A stretch of DNA of 64,000 nt from CAZSDU01 sp963662525 (GTDB taxonomy: Bacteria > Bacteroidota > Bacteroidia > Bacteroidales > FEN-979), in assembly GCA_963662525.1 (NCBI GenBank), contig OY759717.1, positions 3,038,001-3,102,000 on the forward strand. Direction: 5' to 3'. This document shows, piece by piece, positions 9,282 to 16,672 of this stretch (positions are counted from its first letter, which is position 1; each line of letters begins with the position of its first letter). Made by a program: the position numbers and the translations under genes. The notes below the pieces were generated by a model. That model ran no database searches and was not told the origin of the DNA. It saw only the letters and a list, made by a program, of their open reading frames with translations.

Positions 9282-10640
9282 CTATTTCCAGCCTCCACCC
9301 AGGGCTGTGTAAAGACCCACAATGGAGGTAAGCTCATTGCTTTGTGCCATGGAAAGATTAAGTTGGGCGGAGAATAGCAGTGTCTGTGCCTGGATCACAT
9401 CCAGATAACTGGCATAACCAGCATTATACAATTGATTGGAAAGGTCGAAAGCAGTTTGTGCGGCATCAACTGTTTTCTGCTGGCTATCAACGATTTCCTT
9501 CTGCTTCTTCACCTCAAGCAAGGCGTCAGAAACTTCTCTGACAGAATTATTTATCGTTTGAAGATAGGTAAATAATATTTCCTGTTTGTATGCCTGTGCC
9601 TTTTTTACGCCGGCACGCAGTTGTCCTCCGCCAAAAATTGGTGCAATAAGATTCGCCAGGGCATTAAAGGCCAGTGTAGTGGGATTGAATATTGCACCAA
9701 TATTCCCTGAGATACTCAGTGTAGGGTACATCATGGCACGGGCTACTCCGATGTTTGCATTGGCTGCAATCAGGGTTTGTTCCGAAAGGATGATATCGGG
9801 CCGGCGGAGGAGGAGGGAGGAAGTAATTCCGGGTGTGTTTATTTCCGGTGGGTTGATCTGGTCAAGCATAGGTCTGCCCCTTGGTATTGCATGAGGAGAT
9901 TCTCCCAGTAAGGTACTCAGGTAATTTTCTTCCTGACCGATCTGCATGTCCAGTTTCGGAACTTCTGTCTGGGCTAATGCCAGTTCAGCCTGTGCCTGCG
10001 CTACCACCAATCCTGAGGCTGTTCCAGCGATAAGTTTTGCCTGAACAAGGCTAAGGGATTTTTGTCTTATCGAAATGTTTTCCTGAATAATCCTGAGCTC
10101 GTTATCGTATTCCAGGAGATTGAAATAACTATTTACAATATTGTAAATCAGCATGATGCGTACAGATTGCTGGTAGGCAACCTGTCCGAAGAGGTTGGCG
10201 CGTGCCGCCTCCTTCGATCTGCGAAGTTTTCCCCAAAGATCAATTTCCCAACTAATCCCGGCCATGGCTGAATAGGATGTATTTCCCGGGGTACCAGGTT
10301 CCTGGTAAGCTGCCTGGGCCTGTGCAGAGATCTGAGGCCATTGTTTGCCCCGTTCGATCTTGAAACTGGCCTTGGCTTGCTCGATCCGTGAAAAAGCGAT
10401 CTGGATATCGAAGTTATTCTGCAAGCCGGTTTTCACAAGTCTCTGAAGAACTGTGTCCTTAAAAAGTTTTACCCATTCAATGTTGGCAAGGCAGGCAGTG
10501 TCTTTATTCTCTGCAAAGCGGAAAAGGCTATCAGTTGCGACAACTGGCCGTTTATAGTTCGGCCCGACCTTACAGCCAAAGAACAGAAATACCGGTAGTA
10601 AAAGAAACAGGTAAGTGAGTTTGAAATATTTTAGGACCAT
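9282..10640 (-). CDS. TolC-family outer-membrane efflux lipoprotein (NodT type)
   Basis: A 452-residue outer-membrane factor of an RND efflux system. The lipoprotein signal ends at Cys23 (LFFGC), followed by the family hallmark KVGPNYKRP. Two outer-membrane efflux protein domains follow, with long coiled-coil regions such as IQIAFSRIEQAKASFKIERG and AQTAFDLSNQLYNAGYASYL. The length matches the NodT/OprM subfamily. It forms the trimeric outer-membrane channel that joins the adaptor and pump encoded just upstream. The gap to the pump gene is 67 nt and holds a copy of a palindromic repeat. Efflux substrate (drugs, solvents or metabolites) cannot be predicted. Confidence 0.93.
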   Translation of the reverse strand: MVLKYFKLTYLFLLLPVFLFFGCKVGPNYKRPVVATDSLFRFAENKDTACLANIEWVKLFKDTVLQRLVKTGLQNNFDIQIAFSRIEQAKASFKIERGKQWPQISAQAQAAYQEPGTPGNTSYSAMAGISWEIDLWGKLRRSKEAARANLFGQVAYQQSVRIMLIYNIVNSYFNLLEYDNELRIIQENISIRQKSLSLVQAKLIAGTASGLVVAQAQAELALAQTEVPKLDMQIGQEENYLSTLLGESPHAIPRGRPMLDQINPPEINTPGITSSLLLRRPDIILSEQTLIAANANIGVARAMMYPTLSISGNIGAIFNPTTLAFNALANLIAPIFGGGQLRAGVKKAQAYKQEILFTYLQTINNSVREVSDALLEVKKQKEIVDSQQKTVDAAQTAFDLSNQLYNAGYASYLDVIQAQTLLFSAQLNLSMAQSNELTSIVGLYTALGGGWK

Positions 10641-10645
10641 ATTTG

Positions 10646-10690
10646 TTTACGATTTACGCTTGCCTGACGGCAGGCAGGATTTACAATTTC
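10646..10690. repeat. dispersed extragenic palindromic repeat, copy 1
   Basis: A TTACGATTTACG stretch is followed by the imperfect palindrome GCCTGACGGCAGGC and then GGATTTACAATTT. The same arrangement recurs at 13842-13890 and in part near 34459-34520. It sits in the gap between the pump and outer-membrane factor genes. Confidence 0.65.
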
Positions 10691-10707
10691 AGATTTTATT
10701 TGTTTTC

Positions 10708-13700
10708 CTATTTCACTGCTTCACTGCTTTTTTTCTTCATCCGGTTCTCAAGTTTCTGAAAAGCCACATACAGCGACGGTACCACCATGACACCGCAAAT
10801 TGTTGCCATAAGCATTCCTCCGAAGACTGATGTGCCCAGTGCATGGCGGCTGGCTGCGCCGGCTCCGGCAGCAGTCATCAAGGGAACAACACCCAGAATG
10901 AAAGCAAAGGAGGTCATCAGGATAGGCCGGAAACGCAGTTTGGCTCCCTCCCTGGCCGCATCGATCAGGGGCATCCCTCCATCGTGTTTAAGCTTGGCAA
11001 ATTCTACAATAAGGATGGCATTTTTCGCTACCAGGCCGATGAGCATGATCAAACCGATCTGTGCATAGATATTATTCTGTAATCCCCTGGCCCACTGTAA
11101 TCCGAATGCTCCGAAAACTCCAAAGGGAATGGCCATCAGTACCGGAATAGGTAAAAGCCAGCTCTCATACTTTGCTGCCAGCAGGAAATAAACAAATACA
11201 AAACAAAGTGTGAAAATATAGGGCGCTTGTCCGCCTGAGGCTATCTCTTCCCTCGTCATTCCCGAATATTCATAACCAAAGCCATAGGGCAGGGTTTTCG
11301 CTGCTACCTCCTTCACCGCTTCAATTCCCTGTCCGGTTGATCCGTTGGGCGGAATGCCCAGGGTAAAATCGGCAGAACTGTATAGGTTAAAACGCTTGAC
11401 TACATCAGGACCCTGGGTTGGTTCAATGCTGACCAATGTCCCCAAGGGAACCATGGCATCGAAATTACTTTTCACATATATCTTACTGATATCTTCCTTA
11501 TTGGCTCTGTAAATAGCATCAGCCTGAACGATTACCCGGTATGATTTCCCAAACTTGTTGAAATCATTGACATAATAACTGCCAAAGAGGTATTGAAGAG
11601 TTTGGTAAATGCTGTTGATAGGAACACCCATGGTTTTCGCTTTTTCCTTATCTACGGTAAGTTTTAGCTGGGGAATATCGGTACGGAATGAAGAAAAGGA
11701 ATTGGAAAACTCTTTCCGTTTGGATGCTTCAAAATAAAAACCCTTGGTTACCTCGGTCAGTTTTTCAAGACCGGCACCTGATCTGTCTTCCAGTTGTAGC
11801 TCAAGTCCGCCGGTTTTTCCCAGACCGGAAATGGCGGGGGCATTGAAAGCCATACAAACACCTCCCGCAATATGGTTAAACTGAGCCTGGACACGCTGTA
11901 TGATCTGCTCGGCATGCAATGAATCAACTCCTCTTTCATTCCAGTTCTTCAGTTTTACAAAGGCCATCCCGTTCGTAGTGCTTACTGAATTGTCAAGAAT
12001 ACTGTACCCGGGAATGGTAGTATAGGATTCCACTCCTTCTGTCCTGGCCAGGATGGCTTCAACCTGACGCATGACAGCATCAGTCTTCTGCAGGGAATAA
12101 GCTTTGGGTGTCGAAATATTGATAAAAAAGTAACCCTGATCCTCCGAGGGTAAAAAACCGCTGGGCAGGAATTTCATGACAAAAACACATAAGACACAGA
12201 TTAAAACCAGAAACATGACCGGGCGAGAAAGATGATGGGTGAAATTTTCCACGATCCTGATATATCCATGGGTGGTTTTTTCAAATCCTTTGTCAAATCC
12301 TTTAAAGAACTTGCCAATCAAACCCTTTTTCTCTTTTTTAGGTTTCAACAGTATGACACAGAGTGGAGGAGTGAGGGTCAAAGCCAGAAGTGCAGAGATC
12401 AGGATGGATGAAATCAGGGTCAGGGCAAACTGCTTATACATCACCCCTGTGGTTCCGCCAAGAAATGAAACAGGTATAAATACGGCACAAAGAACCATGG
12501 TGATGGTAAGGATTGCTCCCGTGATCTCATGCATGGTATGTCTTGTGGCTTCAAGCGGGGTAAGTCCCTCCGCATCGATCTTTTCCTGGACCGCCTCCAG
12601 TACAACAATGGCATCATCAACAACAATTCCGATAGCCAGTACCAAGGCAAAGAGGGTGAGCATATTGATGGAAAATCCGAGGAAGGCAAATGCTGCAAGG
12701 GCTCCAACCAGAGAGACAGGCACAGTGATGGCGGGGATAAGGGTTGCCCTCCAGTCCTGCAGGAAAATAAATACGACGATAAAAACCAGTATGAAGGCCT
12801 CGAAAAGGGTTTTGATAACCTCCTCAATAGAGGCTGAAACAAATTCAACGGTGTCAAGCCCTTTCTGAAAAGTGATGCCTTCAGGGAACTCTTTGGCCAA
12901 TTCATTCATCGTGGCATCACATTCATTTCTTACCGCAACGGCATTAGAACCGGGTGACTGGTAAACGGCAATGGCAGGGGCGCTTTTCCCGTTGAATCTT
13001 CCATTGGCGTCATAAGTCTTCATGCCAAGTTCAATCCTGGCAATGTCTTTCATCCTTACCAGGGATCCGTCTTTATTCGATTTCACGATAATGTCGGCAA
13101 ACTGTTTTTCATCGACAAGACGTCCCTGTACCCTTAGCATGATCGACATTTCCTGCCCTTTGGCTGCCGGATTCTTACCGAGCTGTCCTGCCGCAGCCTG
13201 CACATTCTGATCTTTGATGGCGGATTGTACATCCTGGACGGTAATTCCATATCCTGCCATCCTTTCCGGATTAAGCCATAAGCGCATGGCGTAATCATCT
13301 CCGCCAAAAAGGTTCACATCACCCACACCGTTGATCCTTTTCAGAACATTAACAATATTAATATTAAGGTAATTGGCAAGAAATTTTGTGTCATAAGCGG
13401 TATCGCTTGAAACCAGGGAATACAGCAATAAGATACTGGGCGATTTCTTCATTACCGTTACCCCTCCTTGCACAACTTCAGGAGGAAGAACGTTCATGGC
13501 GCGCTGGGTACGGTTCTGTACATTTACCGTAGCCATATCCGGATCAGTGCCTACAGAAAAATAGACGGTAATATTACAGGAACCGTCATTGGCACACTGA
13601 GAGGTCATGTAGGTCATATTATCTACCCCATTGATCTGTTCCTCCAGTGGAACTGAAACTGTTTTCTGAACATCCTCTGCATTGGCTCCCGGGTAATAGG

Positions 13701-13839
13701 CTGTCACCTGGATGGTTGGTGGAACAACATTGGGATACTGGGATATGGGCAGGGTAAACATGCTCAATAGCCCAACCATGGCAATGAGTATCGCAATTAC
13801 CGAGGATAGGATCGGACGGGTAATAAAGGACTGCAACAT
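10708..13839 (-). CDS. RND efflux pump permease, HAE1 (AcrB/MexB) family
   Basis: A 1043-residue inner-membrane pump, the normal length for HAE1 transporters. The N-terminal motif FITRPILSSVIAILIAMVG is typical. The TM4 motif IGIVVDDAIVVLEAV carries the proton-relay Asp pair (near residue 405), and GLVAKNAILIVEFA carries the matching Lys of TM10. Porter-domain sequences such as GVDNMTYMTSQ and the PGTRxxGF-like region are in the expected order. Twelve membrane helices and two large periplasmic loops are evident. It is a proton-driven exporter working with the adaptor (13905-15080) and the TolC-like protein (9282-10640). Drug, bile-salt or solvent efflux is typical of the family; the actual substrate is not known. 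Confidence 0.96.
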   Translation of the reverse strand: MLQSFITRPILSSVIAILIAMVGLLSMFTLPISQYPNVVPPTIQVTAYYPGANAEDVQKTVSVPLEEQINGVDNMTYMTSQCANDGSCNITVYFSVGTDPDMATVNVQNRTQRAMNVLPPEVVQGGVTVMKKSPSILLLYSLVSSDTAYDTKFLANYLNINIVNVLKRINGVGDVNLFGGDDYAMRLWLNPERMAGYGITVQDVQSAIKDQNVQAAAGQLGKNPAAKGQEMSIMLRVQGRLVDEKQFADIIVKSNKDGSLVRMKDIARIELGMKTYDANGRFNGKSAPAIAVYQSPGSNAVAVRNECDATMNELAKEFPEGITFQKGLDTVEFVSASIEEVIKTLFEAFILVFIVVFIFLQDWRATLIPAITVPVSLVGALAAFAFLGFSINMLTLFALVLAIGIVVDDAIVVLEAVQEKIDAEGLTPLEATRHTMHEITGAILTITMVLCAVFIPVSFLGGTTGVMYKQFALTLISSILISALLALTLTPPLCVILLKPKKEKKGLIGKFFKGFDKGFEKTTHGYIRIVENFTHHLSRPVMFLVLICVLCVFVMKFLPSGFLPSEDQGYFFINISTPKAYSLQKTDAVMRQVEAILARTEGVESYTTIPGYSILDNSVSTTNGMAFVKLKNWNERGVDSLHAEQIIQRVQAQFNHIAGGVCMAFNAPAISGLGKTGGLELQLEDRSGAGLEKLTEVTKGFYFEASKRKEFSNSFSSFRTDIPQLKLTVDKEKAKTMGVPINSIYQTLQYLFGSYYVNDFNKFGKSYRVIVQADAIYRANKEDISKIYVKSNFDAMVPLGTLVSIEPTQGPDVVKRFNLYSSADFTLGIPPNGSTGQGIEAVKEVAAKTLPYGFGYEYSGMTREEIASGGQAPYIFTLCFVFVYFLLAAKYESWLLPIPVLMAIPFGVFGAFGLQWARGLQNNIYAQIGLIMLIGLVAKNAILIVEFAKLKHDGGMPLIDAAREGAKLRFRPILMTSFAFILGVVPLMTAAGAGAASRHALGTSVFGGMLMATICGVMVVPSLYVAFQKLENRMKKKSSEAVK

Positions 13840-13841
13840 AA

Positions 13842-13890
13842 TTTACGATTTACGCCAGCCTACCGGCAGGCAGGATTTACGATTTACAAT
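13842..13890. repeat. dispersed extragenic palindromic repeat, copy 2
   Basis: TTTACGATTTACGCC is followed by the palindrome GCCTACCGGCAGGC and GGATTTACGATTTAC. It lies in the 65-nt gap between adaptor and pump genes and closely matches the copy at 10646-10690. Confidence 0.65.
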
Positions 13891-13904
13891 TTTTCGCTGT
13901 TCTG

Positions 13905-15080
13905 CTATTTTTTTTCAAGCATCTCAGGAACTCTCAGGGTGTCAGGAACCATCACTGGTTTTATCTGCATGCCTTCCTGGAATTTCTGAAATCCTTCGAG
14001 CATGATACGATCGCCGATCTTAAGGCCATCTCCAACAATAAATGTACTGCCAATGGATCTGCCCAGGATGACAGGTACCCGGGTTACCTTGTTTTCCTTG
14101 TCAACCAGGAAAGCAAAGTTCTTTCCCTGGATCTGGGTAGTAGCTGCCTGGGGGATAAGAATGCCGTTTTCCTCTTCAAAAAGGATGAGGGTAATATTGG
14201 CAAAATTTCCCGGTTTCAATAAACCGTCAGGATTTTTGAAAACGGCCCTTAAAGCAATGGTACCTGTGGCCGAGTTGATGTCGCGATCGATGAAATCAAT
14301 TTCTCCGGCATGATCATAGATCATTTTATCGGAGAGGGTAAGATATACTTTGAAAACATTCTTTGAATCAGTGATTTCTGTTTTATGTTTCTCCCAGTAA
14401 CGCATGATCTTCAGGTAATCATTTTCGTTCAGCTGGAAGTTGACATAGATCGGATCTATGGCCGAAACAGTCGACAGCAATGTCGATTCACCTTTCCCCA
14501 CGAGGTTTCCCGGCCTGACATTGCAGGCTCCGATATAACCGGTGATAGGTGATTCCATGATGGTATAAGAAAGGTTAAGTTTGGCTGTTTCCAGGTTGGC
14601 TTTTGAACTTGCCACCGAGGCGCGATCCTGCAATTCAGTGGTAACTGCTTTGTCATAATCGTTCTGACTAATGGCATTGGTTGATAGCAATGGTTTCAGG
14701 CGAGCAACATCGAGTTTGGCCTTTTCCCATGCAGCAATCTTGTTCTCCAGATCGGCTTCCGCATAATTCTTACTGTTGATGTATTCGTTTTGTTCGATGG
14801 TGAACAAACGCTGACCTTTCTTGACAACAGATCCTTCTTTGAAGGACCAGTTTTGCAAATATCCCGCAACCCGGGCACGGATCTCGATAGTCGGGATTCC
14901 AACTGCCTGTCCTACCATTTCGAGGTATATAGGAACTTTCGTGCCTTTGATCTCCATCACTTTCAGAGGAGGTGGCACCATGGCCTGTTTCTTTTTCGAC
15001 TTGCAGGCAGTGTTTAACATACATGATATTCCAAGCATCATGACAAGGAGAAAAACTTTCTGAACCATTGGTTTATTCAT
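13905..15080 (-). CDS. RND efflux periplasmic adaptor (membrane fusion protein)
   Basis: A 391-residue adaptor lipoprotein. The signal ends in LNTAC with Cys26. Then come the barrel-sandwich/lipoyl half-motif GYLQNWSFKEGSVVKKGQRL and a coiled-coil hairpin (DLENKIAAWEKAKLDVARL). A beta-barrel region, with VNFQLNENDYLKI, and a membrane-proximal domain follow, in the HlyD/AcrA order. It bridges the pump and the TolC-like channel. I chose the ATG at 15080. An in-frame TTG at 15125 would start within the -7 box of a well-matched promoter (15123-15155), so it is unlikely. First gene of a probable six-gene minus-strand operon. Confidence 0.92.
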   Translation of the reverse strand: MNKPMVQKVFLLVMMLGISCMLNTACKSKKKQAMVPPPLKVMEIKGTKVPIYLEMVGQAVGIPTIEIRARVAGYLQNWSFKEGSVVKKGQRLFTIEQNEYINSKNYAEADLENKIAAWEKAKLDVARLKPLLSTNAISQNDYDKAVTTELQDRASVASSKANLETAKLNLSYTIMESPITGYIGACNVRPGNLVGKGESTLLSTVSAIDPIYVNFQLNENDYLKIMRYWEKHKTEITDSKNVFKVYLTLSDKMIYDHAGEIDFIDRDINSATGTIALRAVFKNPDGLLKPGNFANITLILFEEENGILIPQAATTQIQGKNFAFLVDKENKVTRVPVILGRSIGSTFIVGDGLKIGDRIMLEGFQKFQEGMQIKPVMVPDTLRVPEMLEKK

Positions 15081-15122
15081 AAAATTGCCGATTATGAGTA
15101 AGTGGAATAATAATTTTTCTTT

Positions 15123-15155
15123 CAAATATAAAAATAAAATCTTATAAAAATCAAA
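15123..15155 (-). promoter_or_regulatory. Bacteroidota promoter of the RND efflux operon
   Basis: Read on the minus strand, TTTG (15155-15152) is followed after 21 nt by TATATTTG (15130-15123). This fits the Bacteroidota consensus TTTG/TAnnTTTG with normal spacing. Transcription would start near 15117, about 37 nt before the ATG at 15080. Confidence 0.6.
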
Positions 15156-15159
15156 TGAT

Positions 15160-15167
15160 TATTTTTG
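15160..15167 (+). promoter_or_regulatory. candidate -7 box for the secreted protein gene at 15194
   Basis: TATTTTTG matches TAnnTTTG; the -33 element is weak. It overlaps the divergent RND promoter region. It also lies inside the reading frame that would result from the ATG at 15155, so it favours the start at 15194. Confidence 0.35.
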
Positions 15168-15193
15168 CCGGAACATATCTTTTTATACTAATT

Positions 15194-16672
15194 ATGATTC
15201 TGCAATCACGCAAATTTCTGATACTCTATATCTTTTTACAATTATCCGGTTCTTTTTTATTTGCCCAGGAAATTATTTTTAGTACCGCTGTGAATCATTT
15301 CTGTAAAATCACATTTCAACCCCCTAAGAATACAGTTTTTGCGTATGATAATGAGATCCTGCGGGAAATTGCCAAGGATATCCTGAAGGAACCCGGGAGA
15401 GTTAAAATTCAGGCGAATTTCACTATAAATCTGAAAATTACTCAAAGACAGGGTAAAAATCAATTGTACATTTCTTATTCGAATCCGTTTATTACCGGAG
15501 ATACCCGATACCGGAAATTTTTGCTTTCGGATGTTTTGCTCCCTTCCTTGATACACCTGAAAGTTTTTTGGGTAAAAAAAAATAATCCATCCAATGTATC
15601 CATAACCACTTTCCATGAAAAGATTGGGAATCAGGACGAAAATCTTATCCTTTCAGGTTGTATTCCTGACTTTGACCCTGCTTCAGATACAATATATGCT
15701 GGTGAGATTGCCTTACATTACGATTCCCTCGACTTGCTCAGGTTCAATACCCGGATTGGCTTAATCAACGATTATTATGCCAGCCGGGCACTCCTTGATT
15801 CTCTTGATTCATTTCAGTATGTTATCAATGTTGAAGATGCAGATAAGATACCGCTCAGCTTTATCCAGGTTCTGGAATCCGATAAAATTCTTTATCTTAT
15901 TATGGAAAGAAACTTTCCGGATCAACTTTTAAGTCAGAATGAAGATCATTTAAATCTGATGAAAAAATTTTCGTCCCGATACCGGGCAGGACGTTCTATC
16001 CATTTTACTTTTTTCGACCTATTGCTGGCTTCAGGCGCCATTTTCTGGAAAGGCAATATATCCGAATATGCCGATTATTTCACCCAACGCATATTGTCTT
16101 ATATACGCCGGGCACAATTGCTGGGAGAGTTTCAGGGCAATATATACCAGGATTACCTTGATCACTGGTTTTTATCCAATGCTTTTCAGGATGACAAACA
16201 AACCACTGAAACCATCCTGGCCAAAATGTATCCTGATGCTGGTCGTGATACATTGGTTGCATTTGCAGCAAAACAGGTTTACCAATCATACTTGCGCTTA
16301 TCATCCCAACTCATGGATCATGGACAGTATGCAGAGGCCAGGGCCTTACTGGAACATGCCGGTAAATTCAGAATGAGGATTCCTTTTTCTATCCATACTT
16401 CTGAAGCAGAAAGAATTCAACAGGAAGCTGCACGAGGTGTGTACCATTCTTTCCTGGGCATTGTCTCGGGATGCATCGAATTGAAGAAACCTGAGATGGC
16501 CTCAAAATATCTTGAAAAGGCCTATGAATACAGAAAAATGTATGCTGATCTTCTGCCGGATGATTCGCTTTACCTCAAGGTTTCAATGGATCTGCTTTTA
16601 TTCAGGTTAAACAGTCCTGATCGACTGATACAGGATATGAGGATCAGGGAATTATTTTACTGCCCTGAATGA
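15194..16672 (+). CDS. secreted protein of unknown function
   Basis: A 492-residue protein from the ATG at 15194. An in-frame ATG at 15155 would add 13 residues. The later start gives a clean signal peptide, MILQSRKFLILYIFLQLSGS, with cleavage near LFAQ, and sits just after a -7-like box. The mature part shows no domain I recognise. The N-terminal 130 residues look like beta strands. The C-terminal half is helical and repeat-like, e.g. YQSYLRLSSQLMDHGQYAEA and KKPEMASKYLEKAYEYRKMY, reminiscent of TPR helices. It stands divergent from the RND operon and its 3' end overlaps the convergent amylase gene by 29 nt. Not assigned; probably periplasmic or outer-membrane associated. Confidence 0.7.
   Translation: MILQSRKFLILYIFLQLSGSFLFAQEIIFSTAVNHFCKITFQPPKNTVFAYDNEILREIAKDILKEPGRVKIQANFTINLKITQRQGKNQLYISYSNPFITGDTRYRKFLLSDVLLPSLIHLKVFWVKKNNPSNVSITTFHEKIGNQDENLILSGCIPDFDPASDTIYAGEIALHYDSLDLLRFNTRIGLINDYYASRALLDSLDSFQYVINVEDADKIPLSFIQVLESDKILYLIMERNFPDQLLSQNEDHLNLMKKFSSRYRAGRSIHFTFFDLLLASGAIFWKGNISEYADYFTQRILSYIRRAQLLGEFQGNIYQDYLDHWFLSNAFQDDKQTTETILAKMYPDAGRDTLVAFAAKQVYQSYLRLSSQLMDHGQYAEARALLEHAGKFRMRIPFSIHTSEAERIQQEAARGVYHSFLGIVSGCIELKKPEMASKYLEKAYEYRKMYADLLPDDSLYLKVSMDLLLFRLNSPDRLIQDMRIRELFYCPE

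Noticed and set aside
12239..12868. 209-codon plus-strand open frame
   Set aside because: It lies entirely antisense to the RND pump gene, whose motifs are unmistakable.
15081..15125. N-terminal extension of the RND adaptor from TTG 15125
   Set aside because: The extension overlaps a well-matched promoter and would bury the lipoprotein signal behind 15 extra residues.
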